This document shows, piece after piece, positions 18,100 to 27,493 of a stretch of DNA of 64,000 nucleotides. The DNA lies in the NCBI GenBank assembly GCA_020438215.1, contig JAGQUX010000006.1:1-64000 (forward strand). Reading direction: 5' to 3'. The notes under the pieces were generated by a model. That model made no database searches, had not been told where the DNA came from, and saw nothing but the letters and a program-made list of their open reading frames with translations. Both the position numbers and the translations under genes were made by a program. Position 1 is the first letter of the stretch, and each line of letters opens with the position of its first letter. The DNA comes from Armatimonadota bacterium. GTDB taxonomy: Bacteria; Armatimonadota; Fimbriimonadia; Fimbriimonadales; Fimbriimonadaceae.

Positions 18100-18917
18100 G
18101 ACTCGACGAATGGATTCGTGAAGCCACTTCCGCCCTGACCGAGGCGGGAGTGGACAGCCCTCAACTGGATGCGCAGCTTCTTGCTGCGCATCACTTAGAG
18201 CAATCACGAAGCTGGATTCTTGTTCACCCAGAATTCGAGATTGAGCGTTCTGAATTACAGGAACTACTAGATCGCAGACTCAAACGGGAGCCTCTGGCGT
18301 ACATTCTCGGCAAGAAGGAGTTCTACGGACGAGAGTTTTTTGTCAATCCATCCGTTCTCATTCCACGACCCGAAACGGAAGAGCTGGTCACCTGTGCAAT
18401 GGATTGGCTCAAGCAGCATCCGTTTGGCCGGGTGCTGGATATTGGATGTGGAAGCGGATGCATCGGGCTTTCGATCAAAGTGGAGCATCCCGAGACGATG
18501 GTCACTCTGTGCGATATCAGCTACGAGGCTCTCCAAGTTGCCCGGATGAACGCAGATGTCAATGATGTTCGATGCGAGTTTATGGAGAGCGATCTCCTTC
18601 AAGCTTTCAAGAAATACAAATTTGACTTGATAGTCTCAAATCCTCCGTACATTGCACTTGATGAGGAGTTGATGCCGGAAATCGCCGAATTTGAACCGAG
18701 AACGGCCCTCTACGCCGAAGAGGACGGCTACATGATCTACCGCCGGATTGCTGAGGAAGCCAAAGTCGTGAAACCTCAAGCCATCATGCTGGAAATCGGA
18801 ATGGGGCAGGAAACTCGAATCGAGGAAATTTTCGCGGCAAACGGATACCAACTTCAAGAATCACGAAAAGATCTCGCCGGCATCATCCGAGTCCTAACTT
18901 TTGTGCCAAGCGGATAG
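18096..18917 (+). CDS. prmC: Peptide chain release factor N5-glutamine methyltransferase
   Basis: Methylates the GGQ glutamine of release factors using SAM. It is 273 residues. SAM-binding motif I is VLDIGCGSGCIGLS and the substrate-binding NPPY motif (SNPPYIAL) follows. The N-terminal helical domain includes IPRPETEELV. It overlaps hflX by four bases. Confidence 0.95.
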   Translation: MRLDEWIREATSALTEAGVDSPQLDAQLLAAHHLEQSRSWILVHPEFEIERSELQELLDRRLKREPLAYILGKKEFYGREFFVNPSVLIPRPETEELVTCAMDWLKQHPFGRVLDIGCGSGCIGLSIKVEHPETMVTLCDISYEALQVARMNADVNDVRCEFMESDLLQAFKKYKFDLIVSNPPYIALDEELMPEIAEFEPRTALYAEEDGYMIYRRIAEEAKVVKPQAIMLEIGMGQETRIEEIFAANGYQLQESRKDLAGIIRVLTFVPSG

Positions 18918-18946
18918 CCCAATCTCCGCTATAATTTCAATCGCGT

Positions 18947-19474
18947 ATGGACATCGTCGTACCAGAAGAGTTCAAACACTTCTATGCAACGGATAAAGAC
19001 AACCCGATTGTCAAAATTCCGGCGGATGTTCTGCGCCATGAAGCCAAGGAAATCACCAAGATCACCAAACGGCATAAAATCCTTGCCGAGAACATGGTGC
19101 GCGCCATGCGAGAGGCTTGGGGCGTCGGTCTCGCGGCACCTCAAATCGGGATTTCAGAACGATTGATCGTGATTCAACCAGACCGCAAGCCGATCGTGAT
19201 GGTGAACCCAAAGATCATCGCGCAAGAGGGCTCCGAGATTGGTGAAGAAGGTTGTCTGAGTATCCCAGCTCTCTATGGCGATGTCGAACGCGCCGCTAAG
19301 GTCACTGTCGAGGCTTTTGATATAAAAGGGCGCGGTTACACCTATGAATTAGAAGGTTACGGTGCCCGCATTGCTCAACACGAGATTGACCACCTCGATG
19401 GCATTCTCTTTATTGATAAAGCTGATCCGAGCACATTCCATTGGCAAGACCCCAACCCGGACAATCGGGAATGA
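18947..19474 (+). CDS. def: Peptide deformylase
   Basis: Removes the N-formyl group from nascent proteins; 175 residues. All three metal/active-site motifs are present: GVGLAAPQIG, EEGCLSIP (Cys ligand) and QHEIDHLDG (two His and catalytic Glu). A TATAAT sits 11 bases before the ATG, so def and fmt may also have an internal promoter. The stop overlaps the fmt start as ATGA. Confidence 0.96.
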   Translation: MDIVVPEEFKHFYATDKDNPIVKIPADVLRHEAKEITKITKRHKILAENMVRAMREAWGVGLAAPQIGISERLIVIQPDRKPIVMVNPKIIAQEGSEIGEEGCLSIPALYGDVERAAKVTVEAFDIKGRGYTYELEGYGARIAQHEIDHLDGILFIDKADPSTFHWQDPNPDNRE

Positions 19475-20394
19475 AGTTTGCATTTTTTGGTACTGCTCCC
19501 TTCGCCGTTCCTGCCTTGGAACGTCTCGCCCCACATATCGAATTGGTGGTTTCGCAGCCAGACCGACCAACCGGACGAGGTCTGAAAACACAGATGTCCC
19601 CGGTCAAAGCAAAAGCCCTTGAATTAGGGTTACCGGTCGAAACGCCCGAGAGGTGTCGCACTCCCGAATACGTCGAGCGACTCCAACAACTCGAAGTGGA
19701 TGCATTCATCGTTGCCGCGTATGGGCAAATTCTTCCCCAGCGCATTTTGGATATTCCGCCGCGCGGGTGCATCAATCTTCACGGTTCAATCCTCCCTCGC
19801 TGGCGCGGTGCTGCCCCGGTACAAAGATGCATTGAGGCAGGTGACACTGTTTCAGGCGTGACTCTCATGCAGATGGACAAGGGGATGGACACCGGCGACA
19901 TCATCGCAATTGAAGAAACTCCCATCGGCGAAAGTGAGGTCGCAGGCGAACTCTATTACCGACTTAGCATCTTGGCGGCGGATATGATCGAAGAGTGGGC
20001 ACCAAGAATTGCATCTGGTGACTACCAGAGCACTCCCCAAGACAATGATCTCGCAACGATGGCTCCCAAGGTCACAAAGTCGGATTCTCTGCTCAATTTT
20101 GAACAAAGTGCCGCCGAAGCCTATCGAAACTTCCGGGCGTTCACTCCCGCCCCAGGTGCTTGGATTGAAACAAACCTTGGCACTCTCAAAATCCATGAAA
20201 TTAATCCTATAGATGGATCAGGAACGGTCGGTCAAGTATTGGCCGTGCGCCCTAACCTTGTTGTTGCATTTGCCGAAGGAGCATTGAACCTGGTACAAGT
20301 TCAGCCAGAAGGAAGAAAACGACTTTCTGGCGCGGATTTTGCAAATGGGGCACGAATAGAAGTCGGAGATTGTTTACTTCCAACGAAACGGTAA
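19471..20394 (+). CDS. fmt: Methionyl-tRNA formyltransferase
   Basis: Formylates initiator Met-tRNA, the partner activity of the preceding deformylase. It is 307 residues from the ATG at 19471, with GGGA upstream; a longer frame lies inside def. Motifs: MKFAFFGTAPFAVPAL, HGSILPRWRGAAPVQR (the formyl-THF site) and a C-terminal OB-like domain. Confidence 0.95.
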   Translation: MKFAFFGTAPFAVPALERLAPHIELVVSQPDRPTGRGLKTQMSPVKAKALELGLPVETPERCRTPEYVERLQQLEVDAFIVAAYGQILPQRILDIPPRGCINLHGSILPRWRGAAPVQRCIEAGDTVSGVTLMQMDKGMDTGDIIAIEETPIGESEVAGELYYRLSILAADMIEEWAPRIASGDYQSTPQDNDLATMAPKVTKSDSLLNFEQSAAEAYRNFRAFTPAPGAWIETNLGTLKIHEINPIDGSGTVGQVLAVRPNLVVAFAEGALNLVQVQPEGRKRLSGADFANGARIEVGDCLLPTKR

Positions 20395-20400
20395 TTCGCA

Positions 20401-21660
20401 ATGACCAAACAAAACACTCGTCGTATGTTGATCGGTGGAGCGGTGGTGCTCGCCGGAATCTTCGGATACATCAAGTTTTCCGAATTCGCGACCGACCCTG
20501 ATATCGGCGGATACAACTCTGTTGGTGACGTTGTTGCGATCGAACAAAAGGATGGGGCGACCACTCGCGCCGTGATTTTTAAGTCCGATGGGAAGAGCAT
20601 CGAACTGCCAGAACCAGCTGAACCGACCCAAGGCGACCTCGAGGCATCTTGGTCAATGGATGGTAACCGCGTTTTCCTGTCTTCCAACCGCAAAACAAAG
20701 TCTTATCTTGTTCATCGCTGGAACCCCGAGAAGAATTCAGTGGATATCAAGCGCGAAATGAACTCGATGTTCCAGTCTGCCCCTTGGTTTGGCCCCGCAG
20801 GAGATCCTGAAGCGGCAACGAATGGCCTTATCTTGAGTGGTGGCGCAGTCCTGCAATACGAAACTCGTACAGGAAACACGCTTCAGATTTTGCCGCCCGT
20901 TTCCGGGCCAGTTTCTTCCGGGGATGGACAAGGGAATTCCAGCCCGATGGAAGCCATCTACAAGAAGTTTGGAGATTCCTTCCGGGCAGCGCGCTACGTC
21001 GGTAGCCGAGACTTGGTTCTGGCCGTTATGCGCGGAGACAACGACTTTGTCGTTCTTCTCAATCGCTTGTATCCAACCGAAGACGGGGGCATGTATCCTC
21101 CACAAGAGCTTTTCTCGAAACTCAGGGCCAAAGATGTTGCCATCGACGTCGCCCCAGACGGATCGGCACTGATCATGGTGTCTCATATGCGAGTCCATAC
21201 CGAGCTCGGCGAATCTGTCGAAGAGTTTGAGATGAAAGACGAACAACCGGTTCCGCCATTTTCTAGCGGGCTATTCAAACTGACAATGGAAGGGAAAGAT
21301 GCCAAGCTCGTTCCGGTAATGGTGATGCCAACCGAACAGCAAATTATGTCGGGCGCAACTCTTTCACCCGATGGCTCACAAATTGCCGTGGTCATTGATG
21401 ACACAGAAGCAAAAGTGAAAGGTTTGGTTCTGATGCCGTTTAAAGAAGGCGGCGCAGGTGAAGGGCGACCGCTCATTCAAGGGAACGTTTCCACTCCTTC
21501 ATTCAGCCCAGATGGAAGCAAAATTGCATTCATCAAACTTGAAAACAGTTTCTCTAATGTCTATGTGATCAACACGGACGGCAGCAATGAGAAGAAAATG
21601 AGCCCGGACGGCTATTTCTCTAGTCCGAAATTTAGCCCCCAAGCGACCGCACCTAAGTAA
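20401..21660 (+). CDS. Membrane-anchored TolB-like beta-propeller protein
   Basis: A 419-residue protein with an N-terminal hydrophobic anchor (about residues 9-26) and an extracytoplasmic domain. Repeats such as LSPDGSQIAVVID and FSPDGSKIAFIKLE are WD40-like PD40 blades found in TolB-type propellers. It lacks any enzyme motif, so a protein-binding or sensing role is likely. It follows fmt by six bases and overlaps the convergent GT9 gene by eight. Confidence 0.75.
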   Translation: MTKQNTRRMLIGGAVVLAGIFGYIKFSEFATDPDIGGYNSVGDVVAIEQKDGATTRAVIFKSDGKSIELPEPAEPTQGDLEASWSMDGNRVFLSSNRKTKSYLVHRWNPEKNSVDIKREMNSMFQSAPWFGPAGDPEAATNGLILSGGAVLQYETRTGNTLQILPPVSGPVSSGDGQGNSSPMEAIYKKFGDSFRAARYVGSRDLVLAVMRGDNDFVVLLNRLYPTEDGGMYPPQELFSKLRAKDVAIDVAPDGSALIMVSHMRVHTELGESVEEFEMKDEQPVPPFSSGLFKLTMEGKDAKLVPVMVMPTEQQIMSGATLSPDGSQIAVVIDDTEAKVKGLVLMPFKEGGAGEGRPLIQGNVSTPSFSPDGSKIAFIKLENSFSNVYVINTDGSNEKKMSPDGYFSSPKFSPQATAPK

Positions 21661-22576
21661 AGGCGAGAATCTCTTTCGCCATTGCAAGCACTTCAACTGG
21701 ATCGAGCGATTTCGCTCGATCCAGTTGTCCATATGGGCCGCTCCGTTCCGGGCGAGTGAGCGTATAAACGCCAATCGTTGGCTTCCCGAGCCCAGTAGCG
21801 AGGTGGGTGCTTCCTGTATCGCCCGCAATGTGCAGATCACAAAGGCTCACTAGTGAAACCAGCTCACGAACAGACGTTTGGCTGAGAAAGTCGATTGGCT
21901 CTTGGTGCATGGCGGAGCGCACTTCTTCAAATGCGGGGCGATCCATCTTTGTGCCAAGGAAGAGAACTTGCCCCCCAGATTCAATGAGTTCGTCCGCCAC
22001 TTGCGCGAAATGAGCGGGATTCCAACGTTTGGTCACCCAACCCGCCCCTGCATTCATGATGGTGAGCTTTTTAGCCTCATTCCAACCCGAATCTCTCATT
22101 TTTGACCGAACGGTTTCTAAGTCTGTATCCGGAGGCGTCAGGCCGTATTCGGTTGGAAGATCTTGAGCACCAGCAGCGCGGGCAACATCAATGTACTGAT
22201 CAGTGACATGGATGCTGGAAGGATCGGGCGTCACCGGGCTGACGAGCAATAGCGCTCCCTCCCGCTGCCAGTGATAGCCCAGCTTGCGCTCGGCTTTTGA
22301 CCAAAAGATCGGAAGCGCACTTTTCATCAGTCCTTGCAGGTCGAGAGCCAAGTCAAACTGTCCGAGACCACGTACCGTTTCCTTTTGCTCAATCAAAATT
22401 TGGGGAGCAATGACGATTTCGTTTACCCACGGGCAGCATTCCAAGATCCCACTGAAGCGCTTGTCCGCCCACCAAACGATCTCAGCTTCCGGAAACGTGC
22501 GATGCAGGGCATGTGCGGCGGGCAATGTGCAGACCACGTCTCCAAGCGCACTAAGCCGGGAAATTAGGATTCGCAT
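21653..22576 (-). CDS. Glycosyltransferase family 9 (heptosyltransferase-like)
   Basis: A 307-residue GT9 enzyme, last gene of an LPS operon. The N-terminus MRILISRLSALGDVVCTLP and the AGDTGSTHLATGLGKPTIGVY block (nucleotide-sugar site) are typical of WaaC/WaaF. It adds heptose or a related sugar to the LPS core at the inner membrane. GGGAG eight bases before ATG 22576 supports this start, which overlaps the upstream GT9 gene. Confidence 0.9.
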   Translation of the reverse strand: MRILISRLSALGDVVCTLPAAHALHRTFPEAEIVWWADKRFSGILECCPWVNEIVIAPQILIEQKETVRGLGQFDLALDLQGLMKSALPIFWSKAERKLGYHWQREGALLLVSPVTPDPSSIHVTDQYIDVARAAGAQDLPTEYGLTPPDTDLETVRSKMRDSGWNEAKKLTIMNAGAGWVTKRWNPAHFAQVADELIESGGQVLFLGTKMDRPAFEEVRSAMHQEPIDFLSQTSVRELVSLVSLCDLHIAGDTGSTHLATGLGKPTIGVYTLTRPERSGPYGQLDRAKSLDPVEVLAMAKEILAFT

Positions 22577-23508
22577 TCCAAACACTCCCAGTGCTCCAGG
22601 GTCGCTGCTATGATCTCCTGAGCCGTAAATTCATTCGGATCACCGGTCTTTCTCAGGCTCAAATTCTTTAGACCATACGGTCTGAAACGCTTCGGAAGAT
22701 TGTGCCCAAAAACAGTCACGGTGGGAACATCATAGGCCGACGCGATGTGACCGGTTCCGGTATCGGCTGAAAGGTGCATCTTTGACTGACCAACCAAATT
22801 CATCGTTTCCGCAAGGCTCTTCTTGCCGACTAAATTCTCCACCCCAGGTGCATCACATGCAGGATCACCAGGAGCCCCCAGAACGGCCACTGTCTTCCCT
22901 TGCTTTACCAGCTCCCTGGCAACCGCTTCCCAAGTTCCAATCTTGACTTGCTTTCGCTCTTCTCCGGCTCCAGTTTGGATGGTTACGTCGTATTGTTGAA
23001 CTTCTTCCAGCGGTGGCATGTACGGCAACTCCGGGAGTTTGGCATCAGGGTATGCGTGCTTCACCAAATTCAAGCCCACTTCGACTTCGTGGAGTTTGCC
23101 CGCACCGCATTCAACAATGTGGTTCAGCTTGCTCGCAAAGCCATCGGTTCCCCGCGAAGCGAATCGTGACTTCGCCCCAGAGAGTTTCAAGCAAAGCGCG
23201 GTCTTCGAATGTCCTTGGAAATCGAACCCGACATGAAAGTGGTGTTTGCGGAGACCAAGATAGCCACGCATTTGCGCTTGCCATGTCTTCGGAGACCAGC
23301 GTGCATTCCGCCATGCTGATTGATCAGCGACAACCACTTGGTTCGTGAGTTGCTCGTTATCAATAACGGGATGACAAGTGTCTTGGCACGCCCATACGAT
23401 CTCCGCATCCGGGAGAATTTGCCGCATCGCGGTTCCTGCCCAGGCAGTCATTACACAATCGCCAATCGCCGAAAACCGGACCATGAGCACATGCTGTGAT
23501 CCGATCAA
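22564..23508 (-). CDS. Glycosyltransferase family 9 (heptosyltransferase-like)
   Basis: A second GT9 enzyme, 314 residues, related to its downstream neighbour. LMVRFSAIGDCVMTAWAG is the N-terminal signature, and SADTGTGHIASAYDVPTVTVFG the donor-binding block. TTG at 23508 is chosen because it overlaps the preceding stop as TTGA and lies five bases after an AAGGGG ribosome site; ATG at 23484 would truncate the first strand. Together the two GT9 genes could build the first two core residues. Confidence 0.88.
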   Translation of the reverse strand: MIGSQHVLMVRFSAIGDCVMTAWAGTAMRQILPDAEIVWACQDTCHPVIDNEQLTNQVVVADQSAWRNARWSPKTWQAQMRGYLGLRKHHFHVGFDFQGHSKTALCLKLSGAKSRFASRGTDGFASKLNHIVECGAGKLHEVEVGLNLVKHAYPDAKLPELPYMPPLEEVQQYDVTIQTGAGEERKQVKIGTWEAVARELVKQGKTVAVLGAPGDPACDAPGVENLVGKKSLAETMNLVGQSKMHLSADTGTGHIASAYDVPTVTVFGHNLPKRFRPYGLKNLSLRKTGDPNEFTAQEIIAATLEHWECLECES

Positions 23509-24401
23509 AGAAGCCCCTTCCGGCGAGCATTGCGCCACCGATCATGAAACCAGAGCCACTGATTCGGATACTCACGAATCACGCTTTCTAGCCAAGCATG
23601 AATTGACCGCATTAAGCCTTCACCTTTCGTTTCATATCCCGGCTCAGGAAGAAGACGTTCATAGAACTCCATGCGGTACTTCCCATTGCCGATCTCCATA
23701 CAACTGACTGGAATAACGGGCGCACCCGTTCGCTCATGTAGAACCCCTGGGCCAAGTACCGTACCCGCAGGATGGCCAAAAAACGGCAGAAAAATTTCAT
23801 CAGCATTTTGATCGGGCAAGATGCCAACGATCGCCCCAGCTTTGAGCTTTTTGAGAATGACCCGAACGGCATCCCCGCGCGCAATGACCTCTGTTCCCGG
23901 CCCCTCGCGCAAATCATTGATCAAATTGTTCACGTCGTCTTGATTAGCATTACGAGCGACGACGGCCAAATCGTAGCCAGAAAGTGAGAGCCATGCCGAG
24001 CATCGCTCCCAATGCCCTAAGTGCCCGGTGATCAAGAGCACCCCTTTGCCCTCGGCGAGCGCATTTTGGAGAATGTCCAAGCCGATAATCTCCATGTCGG
24101 ATTCCAACTCCGCTTTCGTGCGGTTGAGCCCAACAAGAAAATCTACGGTTGTGCGCCCAAAATGCTCGAAAGTATCCTTGGCGATCTTCTGGATTTCGGA
24201 TTCAGACTTTTCTGGGAACGCCATCCTCAGGTTGGCTTCACACCGCTCTCGACGACGCTTTCCTAGTCGCCAAATCAATCGCCCCATGCGATTCCCCTTC
24301 GCTCGTTGCTGCTCGGGAGTTTTGTGGAGCAACGACTTTTGCAACCAGCGGGTAAACGCAGGCGCGAATTTTCCGATCAGGGCCTTACGTTTTGCTTTCA
24401 T
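23505..24401 (-). CDS. Lysophospholipid/lipid A acyltransferase (LpxL/HtrB family)
   Basis: A 298-residue membrane-associated acyltransferase. The catalytic HxxxxE motif is in ITGHLGHWE, and a basic N-terminus with a helix precedes it. Members add a secondary acyl chain to lipid A. Position between lpxK and two GT9 genes, all overlapping, fits that role. Confidence 0.9.
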   Translation of the reverse strand: MKAKRKALIGKFAPAFTRWLQKSLLHKTPEQQRAKGNRMGRLIWRLGKRRRERCEANLRMAFPEKSESEIQKIAKDTFEHFGRTTVDFLVGLNRTKAELESDMEIIGLDILQNALAEGKGVLLITGHLGHWERCSAWLSLSGYDLAVVARNANQDDVNNLINDLREGPGTEVIARGDAVRVILKKLKAGAIVGILPDQNADEIFLPFFGHPAGTVLGPGVLHERTGAPVIPVSCMEIGNGKYRMEFYERLLPEPGYETKGEGLMRSIHAWLESVIREYPNQWLWFHDRWRNARRKGLL

Positions 24402-25356
24402 TGCACTTCTTGACTAGCCAGTCTATAAATTCATTCTCATCCTTCGGGCGAAGCTGGTAGTCGGCTACTGCTATCTTACGCCCACTGATTTCCGGATGAT
24501 TTCTCAGTTTGACAAAGTCCTTGCTTGTCACAACAAGATACCGCTCACGCCCCAAGTTCCCGATGAGGTTCGGGGCATCCAAAGGGTCGTGATCGGTAAG
24601 GATTTTTGATTCAACGACATCGTATCCCGCTCCTTGGAGCATCATGATCAGGCGATTAGGATCACCAATGGCAGTGATCAAATCAACTTTCCCTGTTTCA
24701 ATGCTTTCGCCTGTATCCGCATCCACAACGCTCGGGCCAAAGAGGTTGAGATCATCAAAGTGCCTCAGAACCCGATCTGCGCGTGGATAGCCAAGGCTTT
24801 TCGGTTCCCGATATGGACCAGCCGGGAAGCAGAAGTCGTTTCCCCCTCTCGGTTCGATGATGATCGAAATGTCTGTTTTTAGCCTCAAATGCTGGAAACC
24901 ATCGTCCATTACCAGCACGGAATCTGGAAACTTCTCCGCGCAAATCTCCGCCGCTCGCACCCGATCTCGACCAACAATCAAGGGCGTTTCGGGGAGGCGC
25001 AGACGGAGTAGGGCAGGCTCATCGCCCCAAACTTTGGGATCAAGCTCTCCATCGGGAGCAAGTGTTGCCGACTCCGATTTCGGGCTTCCGTACCCCGATG
25101 CTCCGACAACCACCTGTAAGCCCTTTTCCTGAAGTTGCTCAACCACCCAAACTGTGAACGGGGTCTTACCTGATCCACCCGCAACGAGATTCCCTATCAC
25201 TACAATCGGCTGGTGTAGATGAGCGGCTTTCTTCAATCCCAGGCGATACACCAACGTGTAGCACCACCAACCGAAGGCATAAAGGAGTGAAAGCGGGCTG
25301 AAGAGCCACGCCTCAATGTTTTTCTCTTGCCATACGGCTTCAAAAAACCTCCTCAT
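24385..25356 (-). CDS. lpxK: Tetraacyldisaccharide 4'-kinase
   Basis: Phosphorylates the lipid A disaccharide at the 4' position; 323 residues. The N-terminal hydrophobic anchor is followed by the P-loop NLVAGGSGKTP. Later landmarks are VLVMDDGFQHLRL and a C-terminal region RYLVVTSKDFVKL, both typical. It is the first gene of the LPS operon, so the operon order is lpxK, acyltransferase, GT9, GT9. Presence implies a lipid A-containing outer membrane. Confidence 0.95.
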   Translation of the reverse strand: MRRFFEAVWQEKNIEAWLFSPLSLLYAFGWWCYTLVYRLGLKKAAHLHQPIVVIGNLVAGGSGKTPFTVWVVEQLQEKGLQVVVGASGYGSPKSESATLAPDGELDPKVWGDEPALLRLRLPETPLIVGRDRVRAAEICAEKFPDSVLVMDDGFQHLRLKTDISIIIEPRGGNDFCFPAGPYREPKSLGYPRADRVLRHFDDLNLFGPSVVDADTGESIETGKVDLITAIGDPNRLIMMLQGAGYDVVESKILTDHDPLDAPNLIGNLGRERYLVVTSKDFVKLRNHPEISGRKIAVADYQLRPKDENEFIDWLVKKCNESKT

Positions 25357-25406
25357 TGGATCGGGAGTTTATCCATGTCGTTGCGATCACGGGTAAAAAT
25401 CGCCCC

Positions 25407-26033
25407 ATGAGCGAAAATCCAATTGTCACCAAGTTCAAAGAGTCAGGATGGGAGATTGCCATGAGTGACCTTGAAACTCTTAACCTAGCGGAACAGATGA
25501 AAGCACTCAATGCCCTCATCATCCACCACCGCTGGGAGCTTAAGGATTTACAGGCCATCGTAAAGCTCAGTTCGATTGCCGAAGAAAAAATCAACGGCTC
25601 CGATGATGAAGAAGCAATGAGTGGATTCAAAGCAATCTGCTTCAACCGCGCCGCATTCTTCTGGCGCGGGTGGGGTGATGATGATGTCGAAATCACACCC
25701 GAGGCAGAAAAGGAAGCTGCTCCTTACGCCATGAAGAATCTTGAACTAGCTATCCAACTCAAGAAACCAGACATTGCGGTGAGCCGCGCTGAATGGGCCG
25801 TAGGCGCATTCGCTTGGGCGGCAGGCGATAACTCTGAGGCAGCAAAGCGATTCGATCGTGCCGCCGAACTCGCTGTCGGCGAGGAAGATGATAAAGAGAT
25901 GAAAATGGATCGTGCTTATGCAATGGCGGCGCGAGGCGAAGACCCCAACGCGCTCCTCGCTGAGCTTGATGCTGCGGAAGAAGGCGGCTTCTTTGCCGAC
26001 CAAGTCCGCTCGGCGATGAAAGTCTACGGCTAG
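25407..26033 (+). CDS. Hypothetical acidic helical protein
   Basis: Unrecognised, 208 residues, cytoplasmic and acidic. Sequence is mostly amphipathic helix with repeats like MKNLELAIQLKKPDIAVSR and WAAGDNSEAAKRFDRAAEL, suggesting TPR-like helical hairpins. No catalytic motif is visible. The ATG at 25407 gives a plausible N-terminus; an upstream frame to 25356 overlaps lpxK and is less likely. It is divergent from lpxK. Confidence 0.65.
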   Translation: MSENPIVTKFKESGWEIAMSDLETLNLAEQMKALNALIIHHRWELKDLQAIVKLSSIAEEKINGSDDEEAMSGFKAICFNRAAFFWRGWGDDDVEITPEAEKEAAPYAMKNLELAIQLKKPDIAVSRAEWAVGAFAWAAGDNSEAAKRFDRAAELAVGEEDDKEMKMDRAYAMAARGEDPNALLAELDAAEEGGFFADQVRSAMKVYG

Positions 26034-26082
26034 CCATTGATTAGGCATCATTAGCCGAGTCCAGTAAAATTGAGCCCGGCTG

Positions 26083-27405
26083 ATGCCAAAAGTTGCCCTA
26101 ACCACGCTCGGTTGCAAAGTCAACCAGTACGAAACCCAAAAGATCCTCGAAAGCTTTGAGGATGCGGGTTTCGCGGTTGTGCCTTTCGATCAAGTCGCGG
26201 ATGTGTATGTCATCAACACTTGCTCGGTCACTAGCCAAGCCGAAAGCAAAAGCCGCTACACCGTCCGACGTGCTGGTCGCAATAACCCCAACGCGAAGAT
26301 TGTCGTGACTGGTTGCGCAGTGCAGATGTCCATCAACAAAGAAGAGCAGATGGAAAGCGCCGATGTCCTTGTCCCGAATCCGGACAAGCTCAATGCGCTC
26401 AACTATCTCTTCCGCGATTTCCCTGAAATGGAAACCTGGGCCAAAAGCGAACCCGCCACCAAGCAAGACGACAAACCCGCTGGTCGCACCCGCGCCACCC
26501 TCAAGGTTCAAGATGGTTGCTCGGTGATGTGCAGCTATTGCAGCATCCCTTACACAAGGCCAGGAATGGTCAGTCGCCCTTGGCAAGAAGTTCTGGAGGA
26601 AGCGCAGAAGCTGGCCGAAATGGGCTACCACGAAGCCATCCTGACTGGCGTTCTGATCGGAGCATACGGGCTAGAGTCTGGCTCTGAAGGCAAATCCTTC
26701 GAGGAACTCGTGCAGCTCCTCAGCGAAGAATCCGGGCTAGCACGACTCAGGATTTCTAGTATAGAAATGCACCAAGTCACCGACCCAATCATTGAATTGG
26801 TCAAGAACGGCGCGGTCGTACCTCATTTCCATATCCCACTCCAATGCGGCGACACTCAAGTGCTTAAGGATATGAACCGTCGCTATGCGCAAGATGACTA
26901 TCTGCGGCTCTGCGACAAGCTTTACTCTGAACTGGGTGATCTCACCATCACCACTGACATCATGGTGGGATTCCCCACCGAAACACCTGAACGATTCGAA
27001 AGCTCAGTTACCGTTTGCGAGCATGTCAAGTATTTGAAGGCGCACATTTTCCGGTTTAGCCCACGATTTGGCACCCCCGCCGACCAATGGGGTGATCCTG
27101 TCACTCCCCAGGAAAAGCAGGATCGCAGCAAGCGGTTGATGGAGATCACCAATCGCACGATGAAGGAGCAGATCAATCGCTTCCTCGGCTCGACTCACCG
27201 CGTTTTAGTGGAGCGGAAAGCAAAAGACGGACTTCTGGAAGGAACAACCGACAACTGGCTGACGGTCAAGTTTGCTGGATCGCCCAGCCTTGTGCGCACG
27301 CTCCAATACGTTCGCCTGGACGAACAGAAAGACGGTGTCGTCTACGGCGAACTTGCCACCCAACCAGAGCCGAATCGAACAGCAATCCCGCTCGTATCGC
27401 GATAG
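26083..27405 (+). CDS. mtaB: tRNA threonylcarbamoyladenosine methylthiotransferase MtaB
   Basis: Radical-SAM enzyme converting t6A37 to ms2t6A in tRNAs; 440 residues. The N-terminal UPF0004 domain has its three Cys in LGCKVNQYE, NTCSVTSQAE and TGCAVQ. The radical-SAM cluster is CSVMCSYC (CxxxCxxC). A C-terminal TRAM domain begins around residue 370. The KVNQYE variant of the first motif distinguishes MtaB from MiaB and RimO. Confidence 0.93.
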   Translation: MPKVALTTLGCKVNQYETQKILESFEDAGFAVVPFDQVADVYVINTCSVTSQAESKSRYTVRRAGRNNPNAKIVVTGCAVQMSINKEEQMESADVLVPNPDKLNALNYLFRDFPEMETWAKSEPATKQDDKPAGRTRATLKVQDGCSVMCSYCSIPYTRPGMVSRPWQEVLEEAQKLAEMGYHEAILTGVLIGAYGLESGSEGKSFEELVQLLSEESGLARLRISSIEMHQVTDPIIELVKNGAVVPHFHIPLQCGDTQVLKDMNRRYAQDDYLRLCDKLYSELGDLTITTDIMVGFPTETPERFESSVTVCEHVKYLKAHIFRFSPRFGTPADQWGDPVTPQEKQDRSKRLMEITNRTMKEQINRFLGSTHRVLVERKAKDGLLEGTTDNWLTVKFAGSPSLVRTLQYVRLDEQKDGVVYGELATQPEPNRTAIPLVSR

Positions 27406-27493
27406 GATTACCGTCCTATCATCCGCACCCTTGATTCACTGTCATCCGTATTGACAGTCAGAAAGTTCGCATTGGGCTTTCTAAGGAAAAATA

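Noticed and set aside
16927-18207. Long minus-strand frame (426 codons) opposite hflX
   Set aside because: It is antisense to a fully supported hflX with all motifs; its predicted sequence has no domain and looks like complement-strand composition.
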